Positions 27,767 to 35,592 of a DNA stretch of 64,000 nucleotides are shown one piece after another. The notes under the pieces were generated by a model, which saw only the letters and a program-made list of their open reading frames with translations, was not told the origin of the DNA and did no database searches. The position numbers and the translations under genes are program-made. Origin of the DNA: Bacteroidales bacterium. Its GTDB lineage: Bacteria; Bacteroidota; Bacteroidia; Bacteroidales; P3. The stretch is taken from assembly GCA_017524785.1 (NCBI GenBank), contig JAFXUY010000010.1, positions 1 to 64,000 on the forward strand, written 5' to 3'. How positions within the stretch are numbered: the first letter of the stretch is position 1; each line of letters starts with the position of its first letter.

Positions 27767-29806
27767 ATGAAACGCATAGCATACATCCTGCTCCCGCTGC
27801 TGCTGACAGCATGCACAACGAAGCCTGACACATTGGAACTGACCGAGTGGTATTACTCGAACACAGACAATTTTGTATGCGCCCATGTTCCAGGGTTTAT
27901 TCATACAGACCTAATGTATGATAAACGCATTAACGACCCCTACATCGGTACTAACGAGGATTCTTCGCTATGGGTCTCCCAACTTCCCTGGACATACCAT
28001 ACCGAAGTGTACAGCAATGATTTGCCTCAAGGAGACTCACTCTGGCTACTGTTCGAGGGACTGGCAGGAAATGCTGAGATATATGTCAATGATCACCTTG
28101 TCGGTACTGCTGACAATATGTTTGTTCAATACTCGTTTCCTTTTCTCCGCGAAAAAGATCCTTACAAATATGAAATAAGGGTTCGTTTCTTACCACTCAA
28201 TGATTCTGCTCGTGAAGCCAACTATGGCATTCCTCTACCGGAGCGGCGCGCCTTCACTCGTATCGCGCCCTACCAGCAAGGCTGGGACTGGGGCCCAAAG
28301 CTGCCCACATGCGGCATCTGGAAACCGGTGTATATCACAAACAAGCGCCCCACTATAGACACTATAGACACTATAAATACTATATCCAAAGTCGAATTAC
28401 GCCAAGAGCAAGACGGCATCGGCCAGAGTTTTACCTTCTACAAAGACGGCAAGCCCATCTTCATCAAGGGAGCCAACTGGATACCAGTGCACAGCTTCCC
28501 CGTCCTCGATAGCGCCAACCGTGCCCGCTACCGCACCCTGCTCTGCTCGGCCAAGGAGGCTGGCTTCAACATGCTGCGCGTATGGGGCGGTGGCATCTAC
28601 GAGCACGATTACTTCTACGACCTATGCGATTCGCTGGGTATTATGGTGTGGCAGGACTTTATATTCGCCGGAACACCTTACCCCGACAACAAGGAGATGC
28701 TGAATAACATCTACCACGAGGTGCACCAACAGGTAAGCCGCATAGCCAAGCACCCCTGCATAGTCCTCTGGTGCGGCAACAACGAGGTGAAAAACGGCTG
28801 GGAAGACTGGGGCTGGCAGGGTCAATTCAACTGGACACCCGAGCAACGCGCCCGTCTGGAGAAAGCGATGGACACCATCTTCGGATATTCTAGCACATCA
28901 AGTAATTCTAGTTCATCTAGCATCCTCTCGCAGGCCGTCCGCGACTGCGACCCCTTGCAGCGCCCCTACATCACCACCTCACCACTCTACGGCTGGGGCC
29001 ACCCCGAGTGCGTCACCCACGGCGACAGCCACTACTGGGGCGTATGGTGGGGCGAGGAGCCCTTCGAGCGCTACGCCGAGAAGACGGGCCGCTTCATGTC
29101 CGAGTACGGTTTCCAGAGCTACCCGCTCATCAGCACCATCCGCCGCTTCTGCCCCGACGACCAGCTGAGCATCGACTCGCCCACATTAAGAAACCACCAG
29201 AAGCACGGCCGCGGCCGCGAGATAATAGACAAAGCCATGCTGCGCTATTACGGCTTCGACAGCAAGACCCTTGACCTCGAAGATTATTGCTACGTCAGCC
29301 AGCTGTTGCAGGCCTGGGGCGTGGGCTACGGCATTCTGCAGCATATCAAACAGCAGCCCAACTGCATGGGCACCCTCTACTGGCAGCTCAACGACTGCTG
29401 GCCAGTGGCCTCGTGGAGCAGCATCGACTACTATGGCAACTGGAAAGCGCTGCACTACCGTGCACAGGCACTCTATGCCGACAATGTCGACCTGAAGAAA
29501 TGGGAACAATATTACACAGTCTACCCAAAAGACCGCAACTACCAAGATCCCAAGTACAACATCAGCCAAGCCTGGCAAAGCGACGGTAGCCTCGTGGTGA
29601 CCCTCAAGGCAGAGACCGACCTCTACGACGTTTATATCGATACCGACCCACACATCGACGGCCACTTCACCCGCAACTTCGTCGACCTAAAGGCAGGAGA
29701 GAAATTTACCACCACCTTTATTCCCGTCGACCCCAAGACCGACGTCTCCAACGTAAAGATCACCATCCGTACGCTCAACGAACTTTATCTTAAGCCAAGA
29801 CAATAA
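27767..29806 (+). CDS. GH2 beta-mannosidase lipoprotein lacking domain 2
   Basis: A lipoprotein (LLTAC, Cys16) of 679 residues; GH2 beta-mannosidases are usually about 820-870. The sugar-binding domain 1 covers about 25-190, with QQGWDWGPKLPTCGIWKP. The TIM barrel covers about 215-570; the acid/base is Glu340 (WCGNNEVKNGWEDWG) and the nucleophile Glu446 (FMSEYGFQSYP). A short C-terminal domain follows. The Ig-like domain 2 expected between domain 1 and the barrel (about 110 residues) is absent, and residues 196-207 are TIDTIDTINTIS, encoded by a 4 x 9-nt tandem. A second Ser-rich low-complexity loop lies near residue 375-387. It should remove mannose from beta-mannosides if still active. Confidence 0.92.
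   Translation: MKRIAYILLPLLLTACTTKPDTLELTEWYYSNTDNFVCAHVPGFIHTDLMYDKRINDPYIGTNEDSSLWVSQLPWTYHTEVYSNDLPQGDSLWLLFEGLAGNAEIYVNDHLVGTADNMFVQYSFPFLREKDPYKYEIRVRFLPLNDSAREANYGIPLPERRAFTRIAPYQQGWDWGPKLPTCGIWKPVYITNKRPTIDTIDTINTISKVELRQEQDGIGQSFTFYKDGKPIFIKGANWIPVHSFPVLDSANRARYRTLLCSAKEAGFNMLRVWGGGIYEHDYFYDLCDSLGIMVWQDFIFAGTPYPDNKEMLNNIYHEVHQQVSRIAKHPCIVLWCGNNEVKNGWEDWGWQGQFNWTPEQRARLEKAMDTIFGYSSTSSNSSSSSILSQAVRDCDPLQRPYITTSPLYGWGHPECVTHGDSHYWGVWWGEEPFERYAEKTGRFMSEYGFQSYPLISTIRRFCPDDQLSIDSPTLRNHQKHGRGREIIDKAMLRYYGFDSKTLDLEDYCYVSQLLQAWGVGYGILQHIKQQPNCMGTLYWQLNDCWPVASWSSIDYYGNWKALHYRAQALYADNVDLKKWEQYYTVYPKDRNYQDPKYNISQAWQSDGSLVVTLKAETDLYDVYIDTDPHIDGHFTRNFVDLKAGEKFTTTFIPVDPKTDVSNVKITIRTLNELYLKPRQ
28352..28387 (+). 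repeat. 9-nt tandem inside beta-mannosidase
   Basis: Four in-frame 9-nt units (ACTATAGAC, ACTATAGAC, ACTATAAAT, ACTATATCC) encode T-I-D, T-I-D, T-I-N, T-I-S at residues 196-207, at the place where domain 2 is missing. Confidence 0.92.
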
Positions 29807-29866
29807 AAACTGATTTTCTGCGTTATACTGGCGATATTTTTCCATTAATCCATAAAACAAACAACC

Positions 29867-31063
29867 ATGAAAAACATCAAGTACCTTATCATCATGGCCG
29901 CTCTTGCTGTCTGCGGCAGAGCACAGGCACAGTGGAACTACGTGGTAGACGTCATCGGTGGCGGCGACTCCACGGCGGTGTGCAAAATCGTCAAGACCAC
30001 AAGCGAGGTAAACCCCTACAAACTGGGCGACACCATAATGTGGCTCCACAATGGCGACAGCGTCTTTGTGGCTGATGCCGACACTCAGCTTACCTCCATT
30101 TCCATCGCCAAAGGCTATAACGACAGAAGTATCAACAAATCGTTTGCCACCGTCACCATCGATGGTAACAAGTATTTTGTCAAGTGGGCCGATATGAAGT
30201 TCTGCGACAACAACCGCCCGATGACAGAATATATCAAAATCAACCGCAAGCGCGACGCCCATAACCCAATCGGCCACTTCTACATGGACAGCGGTCTACC
30301 ATACTGGCTCATCTTTGGCCTCATTCTGCTCAGCTTCCTCTGTCTCCGCATAGGTCCGCGCACAGGATATGAGTGGTATCTCTATGTGGTACCCATACTC
30401 ATGGGCGGCGGCATTGCCCTCGAACTCATCGGTGTGGTGACGCGTTGGAGCGACATGCTGTGGTGGATCGACCCCAAACTCTACCCTCTGGGCAAGGTAT
30501 TCCTGCACATAGCCTTCTTCCTCGCCACCCTTGTCATGCAGGTTCTCAGTATGGGTCACTACCGCGAGGAGCTGGAGATAAGCGTCAGCAACAACCCTGC
30601 CGACGGTCGCCTCGTACCGTGGTGGCCACTATTCTCCATCCTCATAGGCGTGGTGGTTTATTTCGCCATAGAAATAATATGGAAGAGCATCGACAGCGAC
30701 TGGCCATTCTTTGCCTGCCTGGGTCTCGTGCTAGTGGGATGGGTAATTAGTTGTATCAAGAACAGCAAACTGACAGGTGCCGCCAAGGGTATACTCTTCA
30801 CTGTCTTCTCCATCGTCTGGGGCATAGGCCTGCTTACCTCGGCAATGCTCTTCATCGGCGGTCTTATCACTGCCATCGCAGCCTTCCTAGAATCCTCGGC
30901 CGGCATGGTGGTAATTCTTTTTGTCATGAGCAAGATGGGCTTGATGGGAGGTGGCGGTACAGGCGGCGGTTCCAAAGGCTCGTCAATGTTTTTCACCGGA
31001 GATGAAGCTGACAAAGATTGGCACGACAGAATGTTCAAACTGGGCCGCTTTGCGAAACACTAA
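29867..31063 (+). CDS. multi-pass membrane protein of unknown function
   Basis: I do not recognise this 398-residue protein. It has a signal peptide (MKNIKYLIIMAALAVCGRAQAQ), an extracytoplasmic domain of about 115 residues, then five or more membrane helices (about 140-160, 170-188, 205-225, 245-265, 275-292, 300-345). Near the C-terminus a Gly-rich segment (MGLMGGGGTGGGSKGSS) precedes a charged tail ending WHDRMFKLGRFAKH. It is followed by a modular hairpin and convergent rsmG. A 60-nt gap separates it from the beta-mannosidase. Confidence 0.75.
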   Translation: MKNIKYLIIMAALAVCGRAQAQWNYVVDVIGGGDSTAVCKIVKTTSEVNPYKLGDTIMWLHNGDSVFVADADTQLTSISIAKGYNDRSINKSFATVTIDGNKYFVKWADMKFCDNNRPMTEYIKINRKRDAHNPIGHFYMDSGLPYWLIFGLILLSFLCLRIGPRTGYEWYLYVVPILMGGGIALELIGVVTRWSDMLWWIDPKLYPLGKVFLHIAFFLATLVMQVLSMGHYREELEISVSNNPADGRLVPWWPLFSILIGVVVYFAIEIIWKSIDSDWPFFACLGLVLVGWVISCIKNSKLTGAAKGILFTVFSIVWGIGLLTSAMLFIGGLITAIAAFLESSAGMVVILFVMSKMGLMGGGGTGGGSKGSSMFFTGDEADKDWHDRMFKLGRFAKH

Positions 31064-31115
31064 CACCCATAATAGCTCTTTATAGGTATAGGTTTAACTC
31101 GTACATCCCTCGATT

Positions 31116-31206
31116 GTTTAACCATCCTTCAACTATAGTTCGACCATCGTTTAACCATTTATAATGGTTAAACGATGGTATATCAACTGTCGAAGTATTG
31201 ACCATA
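31116..31206. repeat. 11-nt modular palindrome between convergent genes
   Basis: Left arm modules: GTTTAACCATC, CTTCAACTATA, GTTCGACCATC, GTTTAACCATT (31116-31159). After the 3-nt loop TAT come four inverse modules to 31206. The inner 17 bp (31143-31159 with 31163-31179) pair perfectly; the outer modules pair only partly. Same plan as 16298-16388 and 23518-23612 with a different sequence. Confidence 0.8.
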
Positions 31207-31231
31207 GGACGGTGATACCTGCATGAAAGAA

Positions 31232-31260
31232 GCGTGGGTGGCGCTATGCACCACCCACGC
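31232..31260. terminator. probable bidirectional terminator
   Basis: GCGTGGGTGG (31232-31241) pairs perfectly with CCACCCACGC (31251-31260) across a 9-nt loop. A T-containing tract follows on both strands, though neither is a clean T run. It lies between the convergent membrane-protein gene and rsmG. Confidence 0.6.
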
Positions 31261-31279
31261 CTGTATAGTTTTCTCATGA

Positions 31280-31900
31280 TTAAAGCGGCAGGTAGATCAC
31301 CTTCTTAGTCTCGAAGAACTCCTCGTCGAACCAATCGCTGATGTCCCAGGTCTTCACTTTGTGACGGAATGTGAACAGTTCGTTCTTAAGGTCGCCGCCT
31401 TTAAGGTATAGTATGCCGTTGCGCATATCGTGGTACTGTGTTTTCGACACCTTACCCTTGACCCATGGCACAAACTCGCCCAGTGTGGTGACGGCTCGCG
31501 AGACGACAAAGTCGTACTCTCCTTCCAGCTGCTCGGCGCGAATCTGCATGGCCTTGGCATTGGTCAGGCCAACACGCTCTATAACATCCGAGACAACCTT
31601 TATCTTTTTGCCTATAGAGTCTATCAGCGTGAAGCGTGTGTCGGGGAACATCACGGCCAGCGGTACCCCTGGGAAGCCTCCACCGGTGCCCACATCAAGC
31701 ACCTCGGCCATGGGCTTGAACTGAATAACCTTGGCAATGGCCAGCGAGTGCAGTACATGGTGCTCGTAGAAATGCTCCATATCCTTGCGCGAAATGACAT
31801 TTATCTGCGCATTCCACTCCTCGTACAAAGGCAACAGAGCGGCAAACTGCTCGCGCTGCCGCTCTGTTAGGTTTGGAAAATATTTCAGGATGATATCCAT
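31280..31900 (-). CDS. rsmG: 16S rRNA (guanine-527-N7) methyltransferase
   Basis: RsmG (GidB) methylates G527 of 16S rRNA with SAM. The 206 residues show the family motifs FEEHVLHSLAI-type block (here YEHHVLHSLAIAKVI), DVGTGGGFPGVPLAV (SAM site), LIDSIGKKIKVV and SRAVTTLGEFVPW. It overlaps the rpoD stop codon by one base (TAATG), so translation is probably coupled to rpoD. Confidence 0.96.
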   Translation of the reverse strand: MDIILKYFPNLTERQREQFAALLPLYEEWNAQINVISRKDMEHFYEHHVLHSLAIAKVIQFKPMAEVLDVGTGGGFPGVPLAVMFPDTRFTLIDSIGKKIKVVSDVIERVGLTNAKAMQIRAEQLEGEYDFVVSRAVTTLGEFVPWVKGKVSKTQYHDMRNGILYLKGGDLKNELFTFRHKVKTWDISDWFDEEFFETKKVIYLPL

Positions 31901-32760
31901 TACAAGTATGCCTTCAGGTGTTTGCTCTTGCTGCTGGTCTTAAGACGCTTGATGCCTTTCTCCTTAATCTGGCGCACACGCTCGCGGGTAAGGTTGAACT
32001 TCATGGCTATCTCGTCGAGACTCAGTGGGTGAGGTAGTCCGATGCCAAAGTACATCTTGATTACCTCGCGCTCGTATTCTGTCAGCGTCGACAAGCAACG
32101 CTCAATCTCCTGCGAGAGGCTCTCCTGCATCAGTTTGCTGTCGGTCGGGGGCGTGTCCTCGTTTGGAAGAACGTCGACGAAGTTCACATCCTCGTCGCTG
32201 GCCAACGGTGCGTCGATACTCACGTGGCGACCGCTGATGCCCATTATAGCCTTAATCTTGTCCTCGGGAATGTCAAGCATCTCGGCCAGCTCCTCCTCTG
32301 AAGGCGGACGCTCCAACTGCTGTTCCAGCTTGCTGATTTCTTTCTTCAACTTGTTGAGGGCGCCCAGCTGGTTGCTCGGCAGACGAACAATACGGCTGTT
32401 TTCGGCGATAGCCTGTAGAATGCTCTGGCGAATCCACCACACTGCATAAGAGATAAACTTGAAGCCACGCGTCTCGTCGAAACGTTTGGCGGCCTTGATG
32501 AGGCCAACGTTACCTTCGTTGATAAGATCGGGCAGCGACAAGCCCTGGTTCTGGTACTGCTTGGCCACCGACACCACAAACCTCAGGTTGGCCTTGGTCA
32601 GACGTTCGAGCGCTGCCTGGTCGCCCTGTTTAATGCGCTGTGCCAACTGCACCTCCTGCTCGGGCGTCAGCAACTCCTCGCTGCAGATGTCCTGCAAATA
32701 TTTGTCCAGCGACTTGATGTCACGGTTAGTGATGGAATGTGTAATCTTCAGTTGTCTCAT
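31900..32760 (-). CDS. rpoD: RNA polymerase primary sigma factor (RpoD, Bacteroidota type)
   Basis: The 286-residue sigma-70 factor has the compact Bacteroidota form without the long N-terminal region 1.1. Region 1.2 is near [20 protein letters not shown]. Region 2 has the usual [37 protein letters not shown] and [15 protein letters not shown]. Region 3 follows ([14 protein letters not shown] [14 protein letters not shown]), and region 4 has [20 protein letters not shown]. This is the class that reads TTG/TAnnTTTG promoters, several of which are seen in this window. I found no convincing promoter upstream of it. Confidence 0.95.
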   Translation of the reverse strand: MRQLKITHSITNRDIKSLDKYLQDICSEELLTPEQEVQLAQRIKQGDQAALERLTKANLRFVVSVAKQYQNQGLSLPDLINEGNVGLIKAAKRFDETRGFKFISYAVWWIRQSILQAIAENSRIVRLPSNQLGALNKLKKEISKLEQQLERPPSEEELAEMLDIPEDKIKAIMGISGRHVSIDAPLASDEDVNFVDVLPNEDTPPTDSKLMQESLSQEIERCLSTLTEYEREVIKMYFGIGLPHPLSLDEIAMKFNLTRERVRQIKEKGIKRLKTSSKSKHLKAYL

Positions 32761-32903
32761 AGGCTTACCCCTCTAATTTTAATTCCATAACGCAGAAAAA
32801 ACAAAAATGTTTCATGGTCATAATATTTTTTTTGTTAAAAATGAAAGTACAATAAAAAAACAGGCATTCCGTTATTTATAAATCGAAACAATAAACCAAA
32901 CGC

Positions 32904-34037
32904 ATGAAGTTTCTGTTGTCCTTTTCCACAAAAATATCATTACTCCTTGCCATTGTCTCGTTAGCCATACCGTCACAGGCTCAGACACGAACATTCTTAT
33001 GGCAGAATAGCCAGCGACAATACCTCTTGTTCGAACCTTCCGACCATACAGGGGCACGACCTGTAATGTACTTCTTGCACGGTCTGGGCGACAATATCAC
33101 TCGCTGCGACAACGAGATGCATTTCGCCAACCTTGCCGAGCGCTTCGGATGGGTCATTGTGGTGCCGCAAGCACCCAGTGTGTCGGGCATCACCATGTGG
33201 AACGCCGGCCTCGGTGGCACCGCCGACGATGCCGGATTCCTACTCGCCCTGCTGGACACCTTGGCTGACAACGGTCTCGTCAACCCTGACAGCGTCTTTT
33301 TCTCCGGTTTCTCCATGGGTGGCTTCATGACACACCGCATGGCTATCGAACACGGAGACCGCATCACAGCCTGTGCTCCCGTCAGCGGCCTCATATCACA
33401 TGCATTCGCCAACCATGTGCCCACAACACCTGTACGCATGATGCACATACACGGTACCACCGACGACGTCGTTGGCTGGAATGGCGGTTCGTCCTATTTC
33501 GGCAACATCGGCATCAGCGTAGACTCACTGGTATGTTTCTGGACCGGCTGGAACAACTGCGGCACCGATCCAACCATCGACACCCTGCCCGACCGCGTCA
33601 ACGACGGCCTCCGTTTTGTCCGTCATACCTATAGCGGCGAGGCCGAATTCCAGCTGCTCAAGGTTATTGGCGGCACCCACACCTGGTACCTCGACTCTAA
33701 CAGTCACGACATCGACTATTTCGAGGAAATCCACAGCTTCTTCATCGGCAAAAATCATTCGGACAACCAAGCAACCGTGCAACCAGAAAACCTGGAAAAC
33801 GCCAAGCCGAACTTCGAAGTGTGGCCAAACCCAGCCGCGGGTTTCATTAATATCCGCACCAGCGAACCTCTTTTGTTAACTCTGTATGACTGTCGGGGCA
33901 TCGCCGTTATGCGACAGAAGATAGCCTCTGGAGCCACCAGCATCGACCTGCACGACATGCCGCAAGGTATTTATCTGCTGTCAGATAACACCGGCGCTAC
34001 ATATAAGATAATGAACCTTGCGGGCGCAAAAAGATAA
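32904..34037 (+). CDS. T9SS-targeted alpha/beta-hydrolase (PHB-depolymerase-like esterase)
   Basis: The 377-residue protein has a signal peptide (ending PSQAQ). Residues about 30-290 are an alpha/beta hydrolase of the polyhydroxybutyrate-depolymerase/feruloyl-esterase type: MYFLHGLGDN, nucleophile Ser137 in GFSMGGFM, Asp in HIHGTTDDVVGW and His in VIGGTHTWYLD. The last ~70 residues form a T9SS type-A sorting domain (VWPNPAAGFINI, then DMPQGIYLL), so it should be exported through the system that includes PorU and PorV encoded here. The true substrate is not evident. Confidence 0.9.
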   Translation: MKFLLSFSTKISLLLAIVSLAIPSQAQTRTFLWQNSQRQYLLFEPSDHTGARPVMYFLHGLGDNITRCDNEMHFANLAERFGWVIVVPQAPSVSGITMWNAGLGGTADDAGFLLALLDTLADNGLVNPDSVFFSGFSMGGFMTHRMAIEHGDRITACAPVSGLISHAFANHVPTTPVRMMHIHGTTDDVVGWNGGSSYFGNIGISVDSLVCFWTGWNNCGTDPTIDTLPDRVNDGLRFVRHTYSGEAEFQLLKVIGGTHTWYLDSNSHDIDYFEEIHSFFIGKNHSDNQATVQPENLENAKPNFEVWPNPAAGFINIRTSEPLLLTLYDCRGIAVMRQKIASGATSIDLHDMPQGIYLLSDNTGATYKIMNLAGAKR

Positions 34038-34078
34038 AATTAGGGGGAGGCGGCGGAAAATTATTCCAGAATTAGTTG

Positions 34079-34086
34079 TAATTTTG
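34079..34086 (+). promoter_or_regulatory. -7 box for the lipoprotein gene at 34159
   Basis: TAATTTTG matches TAnnTTTG, 72 nt before the ATG at 34159. No clear -33 TTG. Confidence 0.55.
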
Positions 34087-34158
34087 CATCCGAAAACAAT
34101 AAAAGCGTCATACCGACGTTTTTCTGAACAAAGAACAATAACAATAAAAACAACCGAA

Positions 34159-34620
34159 ATGAAAAAAACAAAGATTCTTCTGGCAACTCTGGTCATGGCT
34201 CTAATTGGCCTGACTGCTACATCATGCGACAAAGAGGTGGCCTTTGAGAGCACCAACACCCGAGTGATGCAGAATGACGTAAAATGGTACGACTGGTCGA
34301 TAGACGGCAACAAACTGTATGTCAGTTTCGACTGGGATGCCATCACCAGCGATGTGCTTAACTACGGCACCGTCGACGCCTACGTCTACGAAGACGGACG
34401 CCAGTGCCCCCTCCCCTACGCATATCCAATGGGCCAGGTAGTTTATGACGATGGCACCGTCGACTACCTCATCGAGCAACTCCGCTTCGACATCGAGCCC
34501 GGCAAAATCACCTTCATCATGCAGGATCTCGACGGCAACCTGCCTGAAGGCCTCGAAAACACCGCCCCCCTCACTTTCCGCGCCGTGGCCACTGTGCCTG
34601 TGCAGTACGTGATTGACTAA
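34159..34620 (+). CDS. small lipoprotein of unknown function
   Basis: The ATG at 34159 lies downstream of the TAATTTTG box and gives a 153-residue lipoprotein (lipobox TATSC). A longer reading from 34018 would begin upstream of that promoter and lack a signal at its N-terminus. The mature part looks beta-rich (WYDWSIDGNKLYVSFDWD, LNYGTVDAYVYEDG, TFRAVATVPVQYVID) and ends PVQYVID. I do not recognise a family. The gene ends at a strong hairpin. Confidence 0.8.
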   Translation: MKKTKILLATLVMALIGLTATSCDKEVAFESTNTRVMQNDVKWYDWSIDGNKLYVSFDWDAITSDVLNYGTVDAYVYEDGRQCPLPYAYPMGQVVYDDGTVDYLIEQLRFDIEPGKITFIMQDLDGNLPEGLENTAPLTFRAVATVPVQYVID

Positions 34621-34640
34621 TCGAGAATTAATAATAAAGA

Positions 34641-34666
34641 AAATGCCGGCGCGTGCGCCGGCATTT
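34641..34666. terminator. bidirectional intrinsic terminator
   Basis: AAATGCCGGCGC pairs with GCGCCGGCATTT around a GT loop (12-bp stem), followed by a T-rich tract on the plus strand and preceded by an A-rich tract that serves the minus strand. It separates the lipoprotein gene from convergent folD. Confidence 0.88.
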
Positions 34667-34684
34667 TTATTTTAGCCTCTATTT

Positions 34685-35560
34685 TCAATTTTTATTTCTA
34701 CGGTAGGCCTTCATGGTGTTCTGCAACAGGCTCACTATCGTCAGGGGACCCACGCCGCCGGGAACAGGCGTCACCCAACTGCACTTGGCGTCGACCTCCG
34801 AGTGTTTCACATCGCCTATAATACGATAGCCACTCTTCCTCGAAGCATCCTCAATGCGGTGGATGCCAACGTCGACAACCACAGCACCAGGCTTTACCAT
34901 GTCGGCAGTGACGAACTCGGGCTTGCCGATGGCCACTACCAATATGTCGGCCTGACGGGTCAACTCCGCCAAGTTCTGAGTACGACTGTGGCACATGGTC
35001 ACTGTGCAGTCGACACCCTTACGGCTCAACAGGTTGGCCACAGGAGTACCAACGATGTTCGAGCGGCCCAGCACAACGCAGTGCTTGCCTGCGGTATCAA
35101 TACCGAAACGTTGCAGTAAAGTGCAGATACCCATTGGCGTGGCAGGCACAAAGCATTCCTCGCCAAGCACCATGCGGCCGATATTGATAGGCGTGAAGCC
35201 GTCGACGTCTTTGTCGGGCGAAATGGCGTTGATGACCTTCTGCTCGTCGATATGCTTGGGTAGCGGCAGCTGCACGATGAAACCGTCGATGTCAGGGTCG
35301 TTGTTGAGGAATTCCACAGTCTCCAGAAGCTGTTTCTCGGTGGTCTGCTCACTCATGCGGTAGACACTGGAGGTGAAACCCGCCTCGTGGCTCGACTTTT
35401 CCTTGTTGGCCACATAAGTCATACTGGCACCGTCGGTACCCACAATTACAGCTGCCAAATGCGGTGCGCGGTGACCCTGCTGTGTGAGAGCACGCACCTC
35501 ATTGGCTATCTCGTCTTTAATCTGCAAGGCCATAGCCTTGCCATCCAACAAATTAGTCAT
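34685..35560 (-). CDS. folD: methylenetetrahydrofolate dehydrogenase / methenyl-THF cyclohydrolase
   Basis: FolD interconverts 5,10-methylene-THF, methenyl-THF and 10-formyl-THF. The 291 residues have the family features: substrate-site Tyr/Lys in MTYVANKEKSSHEAG, the PROSITE-like segment GFIVQLPLPKHI, DKDVDGF, the NADP-binding VLGRSNIVGTPVA and the C-terminal TPVPGGVGPLTI. The gap to ffh upstream is 32 nt. Confidence 0.97.
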   Translation of the reverse strand: MTNLLDGKAMALQIKDEIANEVRALTQQGHRAPHLAAVIVGTDGASMTYVANKEKSSHEAGFTSSVYRMSEQTTEKQLLETVEFLNNDPDIDGFIVQLPLPKHIDEQKVINAISPDKDVDGFTPINIGRMVLGEECFVPATPMGICTLLQRFGIDTAGKHCVVLGRSNIVGTPVANLLSRKGVDCTVTMCHSRTQNLAELTRQADILVVAIGKPEFVTADMVKPGAVVVDVGIHRIEDASRKSGYRIIGDVKHSEVDAKCSWVTPVPGGVGPLTIVSLLQNTMKAYRRNKN

Positions 35561-35592
35561 AATATATAGTTTTATCTTTATTCTTTCACCTT

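Noticed and set aside
16298..31206. Interpreting the 11-nt palindromes as a CRISPR array
   Set aside because: The modules are contiguous without unique spacers, each site has its own sequence, the arms are inverted, and no cas gene is present.
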